In this document: positions 33,360-42,422 of the stretch, piece after piece
How positions within the stretch are numbered: the first letter of the stretch is position 1
Layout: every line of letters begins with the position of its first letter
Source: Angustibacter sp049994355
GTDB taxonomy: Bacteria; Actinomycetota; Actinomycetes; Actinomycetales; Angustibacteraceae
Assembly (NCBI RefSeq): GCF_049994355.1
Contig: NZ_CP188257.1
Span: 1,426,001 to 1,490,000 of the forward strand
Reading direction: 5' to 3'
DNA length: 64,000 nucleotides
Made by a program: the position numbers and the translations under genes
The notes under the pieces: generated by a model
Told to the model about the DNA's origin: nothing
What the model saw: the letters and a program-made list of their open reading frames with translations, nothing else
Database searches by the model: none

Positions 33360-33835
33360 GGGACCTGCTGGGTCGACGCGGGAGAAGACCAGAACGACGT
33401 GTGGCCGAGGGTCGCCGGTGATCGAGTTAGGTTAGGTGCGTCTCGTCCATCACCGACGTTGCCCCGGGCGAGCCGCGCCTGGCGTCCCCCATGGCATGCA
33501 AGCCAGCGATCCAGTCGGTGTGCCGCCATATGCCCACCTGTTGCTCACCACGCCTACCACCACTGATGCCCGGTCGGCGTCAGCATCGTGACGTCCCGCC
33601 AGGTGAGCATTCGCGTCGATCTCGCCCAACAGGTTGTCCCGTCACTGGCCGGCCTGGACGCGCGCATCGCAGCACGGACGCTCTCGAATCCGTCGTCGCG
33701 CATCTCTGCCCCCAGCACTGGAAACGAGCCGCTACGGCTGCGTCATGCTGTGGCCCGTCCGGGGAATAGGGGAGTCGATCGGGCGAGGTGAGCGGCTGTG
33801 GTGTCCGAGCCCGGCTTCGCGGGACGACGCCCCTC
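33360..33835. other. Intergenic, no supported gene
   Basis: About 480 bp. A plus-strand frame from 33588 has weak coding character but no ribosome-binding site or family match. I see no promoter or repeat that I can defend. Confidence 0.5.
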
Positions 33836-36733
33836 TTAGGAGTGGTACGCCTCCCCGAGCGCCGTCTCGATACCCAGTCGCAGACCCGCCGCATAGGCGG
33901 CGTCCCAGTCGACCCCGGACAGAGCGGCCCGGGCCATGGCGAAGGGCTGCCGGATCTCCTCCTCCTGCTGCGGCAGGCGGGGCATCTGCACCCTGGACCG
34001 AAGGGCGTCGGCCGCGCCGAGCAGCCGGACGGCCCCCGCGTGGTCGCCGAGCTCGGCCAGCAGCGCCGCATAGTCCTCGGCGAGCACGATGAGCAGGTCC
34101 GGGTTGGCGAGCCGGATGACCGGCGTGAATTGCTCGCGCATCCGCGTTCGCGCCTCGGCCAGGTGGCCCATCAACCGCAGGGTGCAGGCGAAGTTGTGAC
34201 GAGCGTACAGGGTCTTGCGCTCGTCCCCGATCGCCACACTGATCTGCAGCGCCGCGTCCTGCAGCTGAAGCGACCGCTCGTACCGGCCCTCGCCCATCTC
34301 CATGTACGCGAGCCCCACCAGCGCCTCAGCCAGCCGTTGCTGGTGCTCGGCCTCGGAGCTCGCCAGCGTGATGACCTCATCGAAGACGGCCCGGGCCACG
34401 TCGGGGCTGCCGGCGATGTGCTCGCTGCGCCCCAGCATGATCAGCGCACCGATGAGGCCGGCGAGGTCACCGAGCCGGCGACCCATCCCCACGGCGCGGG
34501 CGGCAGTGTCCCGGCTCATCGTGAAGTCGCGCTGCAGGATCGCGAGCTCGGCGTACACGCACAGGCACTGCAGGAGGGCGACGCTGTCCTCGTCGGGCGA
34601 GCGGTCGATCGCCCGCTGCGCCCACACGCGGCCCTCGACGAGGGCGCCCCCGTCGGTCCACATCCGCCAGAGGTCGGCGCAGAGGACCTGGCCTGCGCGC
34701 ACCCGGGCGGGGGCCGGGGACGGACCGGAACCACTGCCCAACAACGACTCCAGGACGGACCGGACGTTGTCGTGCTCAACCTCGAAGAGACGGCGCGCCG
34801 CAACGACGCTGTCACCGCTCCCGGCCATCAGGTCGGACGCCGCATGAAAGACGGCTGCGCAGTGCTGGGCGAACAGCAATTCGACGGACTCCGCCTCCCC
34901 CTGGCTGCGCAGCTGCTCGCGGGCGAAGTCCCCGATGGTCTGCAGGGTGGTGATCCGGGGCTCACCGTCCGAGCCCTCCGTGACGCTGATCAGGCTCGCG
35001 TCGAGGAGGTCCGCGACCACGTCGAACGCCTCCGCCTCCCCCCGGCAGCCCTCGGTGACGGCCTCGACGGCGGCGAGGTCGGCGCCGCCGACGAAGACGC
35101 CCAGCCGCCGGAAGACGCGCTGCTGCACCGGGCTCAGCAGGTCGTAGCTCCAGGCGATCGTCGCGCGCAGCGTCTGCTGCCGGCGCGGACGGTCCACCCC
35201 GACGTCATGCAGCCCCAGGACGTGGTCCAGCCGCTTGACCATCGCCGCGGGCGACAGCAGCTTCGAGCGGGCCGCCGCCAGCTCGATCGCCAGCGGCAGT
35301 CCGTCCAACCGGTGGCAGAGGTGGACGACGTCGGCGACGTTGGCGTTGTCCAGGACGAAGGTGGACCGCACCCGACGGGCCTGGTGCACGAACAGGGACA
35401 CGGCGGCCGACCCCTCGGCCTCGCCGAGCGTGGCCTGTCGCGGTAGCTCCAGCGGTGGGACCGCGTGCTCATGCTCCGCCGCCAGGTGCAGGGGACGCCG
35501 AGAGGTGGCGACAACCGTGATGTCGGGGGCGGCCCGCAGCAGCTGCGAGACCACGGTGTGGGCGTCGGCGAGCTGCTCCAGGTTGTCGAGCACCAGCAGC
35601 AGCGACCGGCTCGCGAGGTGGCCAAGCAGCCCGGTGACCGTCCGGTCGCTGGTGGGGACGTCCAGGGACTCCGCGATGGAGGTCCACATCGCCCCCGGCT
35701 CGGTGACTGCAGCCAGGGTGACGAGGAAGGCGCCGTCCGGGTAGGCCGCTGCGGACTCGCTGGCCAGGCCGACCGCGAGCCGCGTCTTGCCTGCCCCTCC
35801 TGGCCCGGTCAACGTCACGAGGCGGACGCCCGGTGCCCTCAGCAGCGCGACCAGCTCGGCCAGCTCACCCTCGCGTCCGATCAGGGGCGTGGGCGGTTCG
35901 GGCAGCCGCGACGTGGCTCGCACCGCAGGCGCAGCCCCAGGCTGCCCCGGCTCCGGAGCCACGTCCCCTCGTAGCAGCTGCTCCTGGAGGATCGACAGCT
36001 CCGACCCCGGGTCGAGCCCCAGTTCCTCCCGCAAGCCGTGCGCGGCCCGCTCGTACGCGGCCAGCGCGTCGGCCGTCCTGCCGCTGTGGTGCAGTGCGGT
36101 CACCAGCTTGCACCACCAGCCCTCGTGGAAGGGCTGCTCGGTCAGCACCGACTCCGCCAGCCGGACCACGTCCGCATGTCGCCCCGCTGCCGCCAGCGTC
36201 ACCGCCGTCAGCTCGGTCAGGTCCAGACGCAGCTGACCCAGCCGGCCTGCCTCCAGGACGGCGAACGGCGCGCGCGCCACACTCGTCAGCGCCGGTCCCG
36301 ACCACAGTGCCAAGGCTTGCGCGGCCAGCGCCTGCGCGGCGTCGACCTGTCCGCTGGCCAGGCAGCTCCGGGCGTTGGTGAGCAGGCGCTCCGCCACCAG
36401 GGCGTCGACTCTCTCCGGCGCGAGGCGCAGGACGTAGCCGGAGGAGGTCCCCTCGACGACTGCTCCCGGCGCCAGCCCGGCCGCGGCCAGCGCCTTGCGC
36501 AGGCTTGAGATGTGCACCTGCAGTGCGTTGCGGGCTGTCAGTGGAGCGTCCTCACCCCAGACGCCGTCGATGAGCTGCTCGGTCGTGACCAACGACCCGG
36601 CGCGCAGAGCGAGCATGGCTAGCACTGCGCACACCCGCCCACCGCCGGGGGACACAGGACCGGCCGCCCTGTCGATCACCCGCACAGGACCGAGCAGTAG
36701 CACCCCGATGGCCGGGGGCTGAGCAGAGGGCAC
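33836..36733 (-). CDS. AfsR/SARP-type transcriptional activator (OmpR-like DNA-binding, BTAD, NB-ARC ATPase, TPR)
   Basis: The protein has 965 residues from GTG. Order: a winged-helix DNA-binding domain (about 8-100, with VSPGGGRVCAVLAMLALRAG and NALQVHISSLRKAL), the bacterial transcription activation domain (about 105-250), an NB-ARC/AAA ATPase with Walker A LTGPGGAGKTRLA (about 307-320) and Walker B SLLLVLDNLEQL, then TPR-like helices to the C terminus (about 620-965). This is the large SARP architecture that activates secondary-metabolite or exported-product genes by binding heptameric direct repeats. Exactly such repeats occur just upstream between it and the divergent secreted protein. 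No biosynthetic cluster is in the window. Confidence 0.92.
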   Translation of the reverse strand: MPSAQPPAIGVLLLGPVRVIDRAAGPVSPGGGRVCAVLAMLALRAGSLVTTEQLIDGVWGEDAPLTARNALQVHISSLRKALAAAGLAPGAVVEGTSSGYVLRLAPERVDALVAERLLTNARSCLASGQVDAAQALAAQALALWSGPALTSVARAPFAVLEAGRLGQLRLDLTELTAVTLAAAGRHADVVRLAESVLTEQPFHEGWWCKLVTALHHSGRTADALAAYERAAHGLREELGLDPGSELSILQEQLLRGDVAPEPGQPGAAPAVRATSRLPEPPTPLIGREGELAELVALLRAPGVRLVTLTGPGGAGKTRLAVGLASESAAAYPDGAFLVTLAAVTEPGAMWTSIAESLDVPTSDRTVTGLLGHLASRSLLLVLDNLEQLADAHTVVSQLLRAAPDITVVATSRRPLHLAAEHEHAVPPLELPRQATLGEAEGSAAVSLFVHQARRVRSTFVLDNANVADVVHLCHRLDGLPLAIELAAARSKLLSPAAMVKRLDHVLGLHDVGVDRPRRQQTLRATIAWSYDLLSPVQQRVFRRLGVFVGGADLAAVEAVTEGCRGEAEAFDVVADLLDASLISVTEGSDGEPRITTLQTIGDFAREQLRSQGEAESVELLFAQHCAAVFHAASDLMAGSGDSVVAARRLFEVEHDNVRSVLESLLGSGSGPSPAPARVRAGQVLCADLWRMWTDGGALVEGRVWAQRAIDRSPDEDSVALLQCLCVYAELAILQRDFTMSRDTAARAVGMGRRLGDLAGLIGALIMLGRSEHIAGSPDVARAVFDEVITLASSEAEHQQRLAEALVGLAYMEMGEGRYERSLQLQDAALQISVAIGDERKTLYARHNFACTLRLMGHLAEARTRMREQFTPVIRLANPDLLIVLAEDYAALLAELGDHAGAVRLLGAADALRSRVQMPRLPQQEEEIRQPFAMARAALSGVDWDAAYAAGLRLGIETALGEAYHS

Positions 36734-36760
36734 GGCTCATGGTATGGGCCGACCGCGGGC

Positions 36761-36803
36761 TTCAGCGGGCCTTCAGCGCGACATCAGCGCGAGCGCGCAG
36801 TCT
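36761..36803 (+). promoter_or_regulatory. SARP-binding heptamer array and promoter of the secreted-protein gene
   Basis: TTCAGCG (36761-36767), TTCAGCG (36772-36778) and ATCAGCG (36783-36789) are separated by exactly 4 bp, an 11-bp period. CAGTCT (36798-36803) lies 8 bp past the last heptamer and can serve as -10. This is the geometry described for SARP-activated promoters. The gene start is 41 bp further, at 36844. Confidence 0.75.
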
Positions 36804-36843
36804 CTGACCTGTCGCAGATCCACCTTCCAGCCCAGGAGTCGAC

Positions 36844-37503
36844 ATGCACACCACGACCAGCACCCTCAGCCCGACCACCACCCCCATCACCACCCCCGAC
36901 GAGGACGGCGCGACAGCGGCCCTCCCGAAGCCGCACCCCCAGGGCCGTCGCCTCCGGCGGGCCGTGGTCGGGGGGCTCGCGGCGGCGATCGCTGCTGGCC
37001 TCCTCAGCATCGGCGCGGCTGCGCCGGCGAACGCGACCGGCACGACGGGGGCGTACACCCAGACTGTCTGCGGCTGGTACATCCAGCCTGGCGCCCCCAG
37101 TAGCTTCGTGGACTCCAAGATCACCAAGGGCACCCTCCCCTGGGTCTCGGGCACCTCGACGGCCAACCAGCTGGTCTGGGTGCAGATCCGGTTCTGGCAC
37201 CCGGGCGGAGCGGCTGGCTGGTACGTCTACCGCACCGCCTGGTACTACACCTACGCGCGGGCCGGTGTCTGGACCAAGACCTGGACCAACAACGCGAACG
37301 GTTGGAAGAACCAGACGCTGGCCCAGGACGAGGCCCCGGAGAGCGGCTACACCGGTGGCGAGTTCACCAGCCTGGACACCCGCTACAGCGCGACGATCTC
37401 CTGGATGACCGGGAGCACCGTAACCGGCACCGTGTCCAACTACGCCACCGCTCCCTACAACTCCAACAACATGCTGGTCTGCAATGGGGGCGCGAACCAC
37501 TGA
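36844..37503 (+). CDS. Secreted protein of unknown function
   Basis: The protein has 219 residues; AGGAG lies 6 bases before the ATG. A Thr/Pro-rich 30-residue leader precedes a signal peptide with twin basic residues (RRLRRAVVGGLAAAIAAGLL, cleavage near PANA). The mature part of about 155 residues is rich in Trp, Tyr, Thr and Asn (WYIQPGAPSSFVDS, WYVYRTAWYYTYARAGVWTK) and has two Cys that could form a disulfide, one near each end. It is likely a beta-rich extracellular protein. No family is recognised. The gene is divergent from the SARP regulator, with the heptamer array between them, and has its own terminator. Confidence 0.8.
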   Translation: MHTTTSTLSPTTTPITTPDEDGATAALPKPHPQGRRLRRAVVGGLAAAIAAGLLSIGAAAPANATGTTGAYTQTVCGWYIQPGAPSSFVDSKITKGTLPWVSGTSTANQLVWVQIRFWHPGGAAGWYVYRTAWYYTYARAGVWTKTWTNNANGWKNQTLAQDEAPESGYTGGEFTSLDTRYSATISWMTGSTVTGTVSNYATAPYNSNNMLVCNGGANH

Positions 37504-37561
37504 ACAGCAACCGGAGTGGCGGACAGGCTTGGCTTCGCACGGGCCAGCCACCGAGTGGAGG

Positions 37562-37599
37562 CGAAAGAGGCACCGGACCGTGGCCCGGTGCCTCTTTCG
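37562..37599 (+). terminator. Intrinsic terminator of the secreted-protein gene
   Basis: Exact 15-bp arms (37562-37576 and 37585-37599) flank an 8-nt loop, 58 bp after the stop codon; the 3' arm ends CTCTTTCG. The stem is GC-rich at its base and the short T-run lies in the arm. Confidence 0.85.
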
Positions 37600-37839
37600 T
37601 GGCGTCACCACAGCCACCCATCCGTCAGCTGGGTTCGTGAGCCACCCGGGTTGTAGGTCCCGTCGTGCAGCATCACCATGGCGGGGTCGGCCCTTGGCCT
37701 CCGGCGCCGCCATCCCAGGTCTGGTCATGGACCTTCACCTAACGGCAGGCGAACCCCGCCGCGGACCACCGTCACGACGATCGACAGGTGTTTGGCTGGC
37801 GGCCCTGGCCACTGAGCCGCCCCGCCGTCAGATCAGCAG

Positions 37840-38320
37840 GGTCTCGACTCGACTGTGGGGTACGAATCCGTCGGGGCGCGCAGCGGGTCCTTGGACAGGA
37901 TCAGACCGATGTCCTGGACACCGAAGTACGGGTCCAGGTAGTGCTCGGCCAGAGCCTTGTACCCGGCGATCGTTTTGGCCTCGGAGACTCGTGAGGTTGG
38001 CCAGGTAGTTCTGGCGCAGCACGGCGAAGGTCACGCCGGTCGGCTGGCCGGGCCGGGTCTGCTCTCGACCTTCGCTCTCACCGACGTCCGAGACGGGCCC
38101 AGAGGCCTGGGCCCGCTGGGCCGGGCCGCAGTTGGAGTTCTCCGACGACGATCTGACGAGCCGTCTCCAGTCCGACGAGCTCGGCAAGAGCGCGGAAGTC
38201 GTGCGCTGGGTCGGGCGCGTCGAACGGCAGGTAGGACTTGCGGCCGTGGCGTACGCCCCCAGAGCGGCCTCAAGGAGGCGTTGGGGGCAAATGAAGGGCA
38301 CTACTCGTATTCCCCGGCCC
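37840..38320 (-). pseudogene. Decayed coding fragments next to a tRNA-derived site
   Basis: No complete gene lies between 37600 and 38827. On the minus strand, protein-like pieces appear in different frames: YLPFDAPDPAHDFRALAELV then GLETARQIVVGELQL (about 38140-38250), LRQNYLANLTSLRG (about 37990-38030), and KTIAGYKALAEHYLDPYFG then VQDIGLILSKDPLRAPT (about 37860-37980) before a stop. They read as parts of one gene broken by indels. A tyrosine-integrase core-binding domain is one possible source, given the adjacent tRNA 3' fragment, but the assignment is uncertain. Confidence 0.45.
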
Positions 38321-38325
38321 TGACC

Positions 38326-38349
38326 TGGGGTGAGTGACGGGACTCGAAC
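38326..38349 (-). repeat. Copy of the tRNA-His 3' end (candidate att site)
   Basis: 24 bp identical to 57102-57125, the last 24 nt of the tRNA-His gene including CCA, in the same orientation. Flanking sequence differs on both sides. Such partial tRNA copies mark the far end of elements integrated by tyrosine recombinases. Confidence 0.8.
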
Positions 38350-38759
38350 ATAGGACGCCAGGCTGCCCCTCGTCGGTCTGACCAGGGGTTTCGACCATAC
38401 CGGCTCAGGTAGACACGAACTGATCGTCGCTGAGCGTCCGTGGACGTCGGTCAGCGTCCCTGAGCGTCTGGTCTGCCCCCCAGATCGCCCCCCGAGCCGC
38501 CCAGACAACAGTCGTCGCTCCCGCCCCGTGGCGCTACGGACGGCGACGTCGTGCGATCTGAGGTGCCGAAGGGGAGACCGGTTCCGCGGAGGCGGCGGAC
38601 CTCGTGATGCGACGCGGGCCGGTGCGGGCCTGCTGACGGCGTTGTGGCACGTGAACGGTGCGATCGCCGATGCGCTGGCCGGGCTCAGCAGGCTAGCGCT
38701 GGATCTGAGGTCTTGCGTGCGTCCGAACAGGCGTCCCCTTCGGCGCCGAGCTGCTTGGG
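38350..38759. other. Non-coding stretch with C-run motif
   Basis: No gene is supported. GCCCCCCAG at 38475-38483 and a second run of six C at about 38488 repeat a 9-mer that occurs three times beside tRNA-His (57011-57064); they could be integrase arm-binding sites. Confidence 0.45.
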
Positions 38760-38783
38760 CTGTAAGGCAAGGCTTTCGTAAGA
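38760..38783 (+). promoter_or_regulatory. Candidate OmpR-type operator upstream of the epimerase gene
   Basis: CTGTAAGG, GGCAAGG and TCGTAAGA follow each other with about 10-bp spacing between the last two. Related CCGCAAGG/CCGTAAGG repeats lie at 41696-41714 and 45261-45291. It ends 44 bp before the start codon at 38828. Confidence 0.5.
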
Positions 38784-38827
38784 ATGGGAGCTGCCTGACC
38801 CATCCGGTCCGCGCTTAGGGTGACGGA

Positions 38828-39853
38828 ATGCGCATGGTGGTGACGGGTGGGGCGGGTTTCATTGGCAGCCACGTCGTGTCGGCCGCCGAGGCTTCGGGCG
38901 ACGACGTGGTGGTGCTCGATATCGCGCGCGGGGGCGACGTCCGGGACGCGGACCTCATGGGTCGGGCGCTGCGCGGGGCTGACGTCGTCGTCCATCTCGC
39001 CGCCAAGGTCGGCGTGGAGCAGGGCCTGAGGGACGTGCCGGAGTACGTCTCGCACAACGACCTGGGCATAGCAGTGGTCCTTGCGGCGGCGGCATCTCGC
39101 GACGTGCCGCGGATGGTTCTGGCCAGCTCGATGGTGGTGTACGGGGACGGGGTTGCCCGGTGCCCGGAGCACGGTGGCGTTCGCCCAGGCGCCCGAAGGG
39201 CGGCAGACCTACGAGCGGGCCGGTTCGAGCCGACCTGTCCCACGTGCGACGCGGAGTTGAGCCCGATGTTGGTCGACGAGGCCGTGACCCCCGATCCGCG
39301 CAGCGGGTATGCGGTGACCAAGGTCTGCCAGGAGCAGCTGGCCGGGCTCTGGGCTCGCCAGACCGGTGGGTCTGTGACGGCTCTGCGGTTCCACAATGTG
39401 TACGGTCCGGGCCTTCCGTTGGACACGCCCTACGCCGGCGTCGCCGCCATCTTCCGGTCGGCCGTGCTCGGCGGCCGGGCACCGGAGGTCGCCGAGGACG
39501 GCGCGCAGCGCCGTGACCTGGTGCATGTGCGGGACGTCGCGCGCGCTTGCGTCCTGGCAGCGCACACGGAGGTCGTGGCCAGGGGCACGATGCGCGCCTA
39601 CAACATCGGCAGCGGGACGGTGCGCACCGTTCTCGACCTGGCGACCGCACTGAGCGCTGCCGCCGGCGCCCCGGCACCGATGGTGACCGGGCTGGCACGG
39701 CCCACGGACGTCCGGCACATCACCGCGTCCAGCGAGCGAGCGGCGCGCGAGCTCGGATGGCGCGCGACCGAGGACTTCACCTCGTCCGTCCGTGAGCTGC
39801 TCAACGAACCGCGCCGTCCTGCGACCTCGGCGTCGCCGCGCCGGGGAGGGTGA
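38828..39853 (+). CDS. NAD-dependent sugar epimerase/dehydratase (extended SDR)
   Basis: The protein has 341 residues. The N-terminal NAD-binding motif is GGAGFIGSH; the active site is S-S-M-V-V-Y then YAVTK (Y-x3-K). An insert with CPEHGG ... FEPTCPTCDAEL places Cys/His pairs as in dTDP-rhamnose 4-epimerase-like proteins with a structural metal site. It probably supplies a nucleotide sugar for the glycosyltransferases at 41.8-46.7 kb. Its 3' end overlaps the convergent histidine kinase gene by 53 bp. The upstream region carries repeats shared with the glycosyltransferase promoters. Confidence 0.9.
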   Translation: MRMVVTGGAGFIGSHVVSAAEASGDDVVVLDIARGGDVRDADLMGRALRGADVVVHLAAKVGVEQGLRDVPEYVSHNDLGIAVVLAAAASRDVPRMVLASSMVVYGDGVARCPEHGGVRPGARRAADLRAGRFEPTCPTCDAELSPMLVDEAVTPDPRSGYAVTKVCQEQLAGLWARQTGGSVTALRFHNVYGPGLPLDTPYAGVAAIFRSAVLGGRAPEVAEDGAQRRDLVHVRDVARACVLAAHTEVVARGTMRAYNIGSGTVRTVLDLATALSAAAGAPAPMVTGLARPTDVRHITASSERAARELGWRATEDFTSSVRELLNEPRRPATSASPRRGG

Positions 39854-40946
39854 TCTCGAACCGGCAACCCGGCGGCACGTTGGAGACACTCACCTGGCCG
39901 TCGTGGGCGGCCACGATGCCCTGGGTGACGGCCAGACCGAGTCCACCCCCGCCGTCCGGCCCGCTGAAGCGTGCGGACCGCCCACGCCAGGCCAGGTCGA
40001 AGACCCGGGACAGGTCCTCGGGCGCGATCCCGCCGCAGGCGTCCTGGACGCTGATCCGGATCCCGTCGGCCAGCTGCTCGGCGCGCACGGACACCTCGCC
40101 GCGGGCCGGCGTGTGGTGCACACCGTTGATGAGCAGGTTGGCGAGAGCCCGAGAGATCTGGCTCGGGTCGACGCAGGCGACAAGCCCGGGATCCACGTCG
40201 CCCGTCACCGAAACCTTGCGGACCTCGGCGACCGGGGCCACGGAGGCCACCGCGTCCGAGACCAGGTCCCGCAGGTTCATCGGCTCCTGGTGCGGGGGAA
40301 GTGCACCGGCGTGCAGCCGGGAGAGCAGGAACAGGGTGTCGACCATCTCGGACAGCCGGTCGGACTCGATCCGGAGGCGCTTGTGGTAGTCGCTGGGGTC
40401 GTCGAGCACGCCGTCCTCGAGCGCCTCGGCCATGGCCCGGATGCCGGCCAGTGGGGTACGCAGGTCGTGGGAGACCCAGGCGACCAGCTCACGTCGTGAG
40501 GCCTCGGCGGCCTGTTCGCCGTGGCGGGCTGCCCGGAGCGCGGAGTCGGCGGCCAGCAGCTGGTCCTGCACCGAGGCGAGCTCGCTGGACACCATGGGGG
40601 CGGCTCGCGGTGGCTCGGTGCCACCGACCTGGCTCGCAGTGTTGGCCAACGAGTCGGCCGCGACGGAGACGGCTCGAGCCAGCCAGATCGCCAGGCCGCA
40701 GGCCAGTGGCAGCGCCGCAGCGAGGGTGAGGGCGACGACGAGGCCGTCGTGGGTCGACAGGAACATCACTCGGGAGTCGACGGCGACTGCCGCACCCACG
40801 GCCGCCAGGACCACGACCGAGATCGCGACCAGCAGGGTCGCGAGGCCACGACCGTGCAGGCGCCTGATCAGGACCTGCCCCGCGAAACCGACGACGATGA
40901 CGCACCCCGCTGCGATCGCCACGACCGTCAGCTCGTCCGTACTCAT
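39801..40946 (-). CDS. Sensor histidine kinase (HisKA/EnvZ type)
   Basis: The protein has 381 residues from ATG 40946, which overlaps the stop of the response-regulator gene (ATGA). Three N-terminal hydrophobic helices (about 8-27, 37-57 and 70-92) leave almost no extracellular loop, so the signal is probably sensed in the membrane. The phosphoacceptor box is AWVSHDLRTPLAGIRAMAEA; the ATPase has LANLLINGVHHT (N box), VQDACGGIAPEDLSRVF (G1/F) and GGGLGLAVTQGI (G2). It pairs with the OmpR-type regulator. The 3' end overlaps the convergent epimerase gene. Confidence 0.93.
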   Translation of the reverse strand: MSTDELTVVAIAAGCVIVVGFAGQVLIRRLHGRGLATLLVAISVVVLAAVGAAVAVDSRVMFLSTHDGLVVALTLAAALPLACGLAIWLARAVSVAADSLANTASQVGGTEPPRAAPMVSSELASVQDQLLAADSALRAARHGEQAAEASRRELVAWVSHDLRTPLAGIRAMAEALEDGVLDDPSDYHKRLRIESDRLSEMVDTLFLLSRLHAGALPPHQEPMNLRDLVSDAVASVAPVAEVRKVSVTGDVDPGLVACVDPSQISRALANLLINGVHHTPARGEVSVRAEQLADGIRISVQDACGGIAPEDLSRVFDLAWRGRSARFSGPDGGGGLGLAVTQGIVAAHDGQVSVSNVPPGCRFEITLPGAATPRSQDGAVR

Positions 40947-41644
40947 GTGGCCTCGTCCCACCGGTAGCCAGCGCCCCAGACCGTGACCAGCCGAACGGGT
41001 GACGACGGGTTGTCCTCGACCTTCTCCCGCAGGCGTCTGACGTGCACCGTCACGGTCGAGTCGTCGCCGAACGACCAGCCCCAGACGCGGTGCATCAGCA
41101 CCTCGCGGGAGAAGACCTGGCCGGGGTGCTCGACGAGGAAGGCCAACAGGTCGAGCTCGCGCGTGGTGAGCTGGAGCCGTTCGCCGCCGCGGGTGACGAC
41201 TCGCGCGGCGGTGTCGACCACCAGGTCACCCGACGTCAGTGTGCTGCCACCAGAGCCGGCGTCCGGCGCGGCACGGCGCAGCAGCGCCTGCACCCGTAGG
41301 AGCAGCTCACGCGGGCTGAACGGTTTCGTGACATAGTCGTCGGCACCGGTCTCGAAGCCGGCGATCCGGTCCATCTCGTCACCGAGCGCCGTGAGCAGGA
41401 TGATCGGCAGCAGGCTGGTCAGCGGGTCGGCGCGCAGTCGGCGGCAGACCTCGAGGCCGTCCGGCGGACCCATCATCACGTCCAGCACCGCGGCATCGAT
41501 CTGCGCGCTGCGCACGACGGCCAGTGCCGCCGAGCCGTCGACCGCGGTTACGGGCGTGATCCCGGCTCTGCGCAGGTAGTCACACAGCACCTGCGAGACC
41601 GTCGGGTCGTCATCCGCTACCAGCACCGTCGGCACGTCCGCCAC
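40943..41644 (-). CDS. OmpR-family response regulator
   Basis: The protein has 233 residues from GTG 41644 (another GTG at 41635 is possible). The receiver domain has acidic residues in VADDD, the phosphorylated Asp in VLDVMMGPPDG and the Lys in YVTKPFSPREL. The winged-helix domain ends VHVRRLREKVEDN and VWGAGYRW. It is the first gene of the kinase operon and divergent from the glycosyltransferase at 41760. The 115-bp gap holds the direct repeat CCGCAAGG-ATT-CCGTAAGG, its most likely binding site. Confidence 0.95.
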   Translation of the reverse strand: MADVPTVLVADDDPTVSQVLCDYLRRAGITPVTAVDGSAALAVVRSAQIDAAVLDVMMGPPDGLEVCRRLRADPLTSLLPIILLTALGDEMDRIAGFETGADDYVTKPFSPRELLLRVQALLRRAAPDAGSGGSTLTSGDLVVDTAARVVTRGGERLQLTTRELDLLAFLVEHPGQVFSREVLMHRVWGWSFGDDSTVTVHVRRLREKVEDNPSSPVRLVTVWGAGYRWDEAT

Positions 41645-41695
41645 TGTAGGTGCGCCCGGTGGTGCCCACCACGGTTCCAGCCGCCACCCGCCGCC

Positions 41696-41714
41696 CCGCA
41701 AGGATTCCGTAAGG
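41696..41714. promoter_or_regulatory. Candidate OmpR-regulator direct repeat
   Basis: CCGCAAGG (41696-41703) and CCGTAAGG (41707-41714) repeat with an 11-bp period, one helical turn, as expected for an OmpR-type dimer. The site lies between the response-regulator gene and the glycosyltransferase, ending 45 bp before the latter's start. Confidence 0.6.
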
Positions 41715-41759
41715 GTCGGGACGCCCAGCGGGCCGTGGTCCGACCCCTAGCGTCGGGTC

Positions 41760-42422
41760 ATGCAGGTGGATGTGGTGCTGCCGTGCCTGGACGAGGCGCC
41801 GGCGTTGGCGAGGCTGCTCCGTGCGGTCCCGGACGTGCTTCGTCCGATCGTCGTGGACAACGGCTCGGCCGACGGCTCCGCCGACCTCGCTCGCGAGCTG
41901 GGGGCGCGGGTGGTGCACGAGCCGCGCCGTGGTTACGGTGCCGCGTGCCACCGCGGGCTGATGGCGGCCACCGCGGAGGTCGTGGCGTTCTGCGACGCAG
42001 ACGCGTCGATGGACCTGGAGGACCTCCTCGCGCTGGCCGCGCAGGTGTCGGATGGTGACGCCGACCTGGTGATCGGCCGGCGGGTCGCAGCGCCGCGGGC
42101 GTGGCCGACCCACGCCCGGCTGGCCAACGCGGTTCTCAGCCTGCCGATGAGCCTGGCGGCCCGGCACCGCCTGCACGACCTCGGCCCCGTTCGGGTCGCC
42201 CGGCGCGAGGACCTGATCGACCTGGGCGTGCGAGACCGCCGGTCCGGCTACCCGCTCGAGACCGTGCTGCGCGCCGCCCGCGCCGGCTGGCGGATCCGTG
42301 AGGCACCCATCGCCTACGTGCCCCGGCTCGGCCGCTCGAAGGTCACCGGAACGGCCCGTGGCACCTTGCAGGCGGTGGCCGACATGACTCGGGTGCTGGT
42401 CGTCGACGGCTGGGTGCGATGA
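41760..42422 (+). CDS. Family 2 glycosyltransferase
   Basis: The protein has 220 residues. GT-A fold: VDVVLPCLDEAPALARLLRA, IVVDNGSADGSADLARELGA, ACHRGLMAA, and the metal-binding D-x-D variant FCDADASMDLEDL; the acceptor loop is RRSGYPLETVLRAA. No transmembrane segment, so it is cytosolic or peripheral. Related enzymes use dolichyl- or polyprenyl-phosphate as acceptor. It overlaps the next gene (ATGA), so the two are coupled. Confidence 0.9.
   Translation: MQVDVVLPCLDEAPALARLLRAVPDVLRPIVVDNGSADGSADLARELGARVVHEPRRGYGAACHRGLMAATAEVVAFCDADASMDLEDLLALAAQVSDGDADLVIGRRVAAPRAWPTHARLANAVLSLPMSLAARHRLHDLGPVRVARREDLIDLGVRDRRSGYPLETVLRAARAGWRIREAPIAYVPRLGRSKVTGTARGTLQAVADMTRVLVVDGWVR

Noticed and set aside
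33836..35446. Plus-strand frame of 552 codons opposite the SARP gene
   Set aside because: Composition typical of a shadow frame; the minus frame holds Walker A, BTAD and HTH motifs.
38326..38349. A second tRNA-His gene
   Set aside because: Only the 3' 24 nt are present; D and anticodon arms are missing, so it is a duplicated fragment and not a gene.
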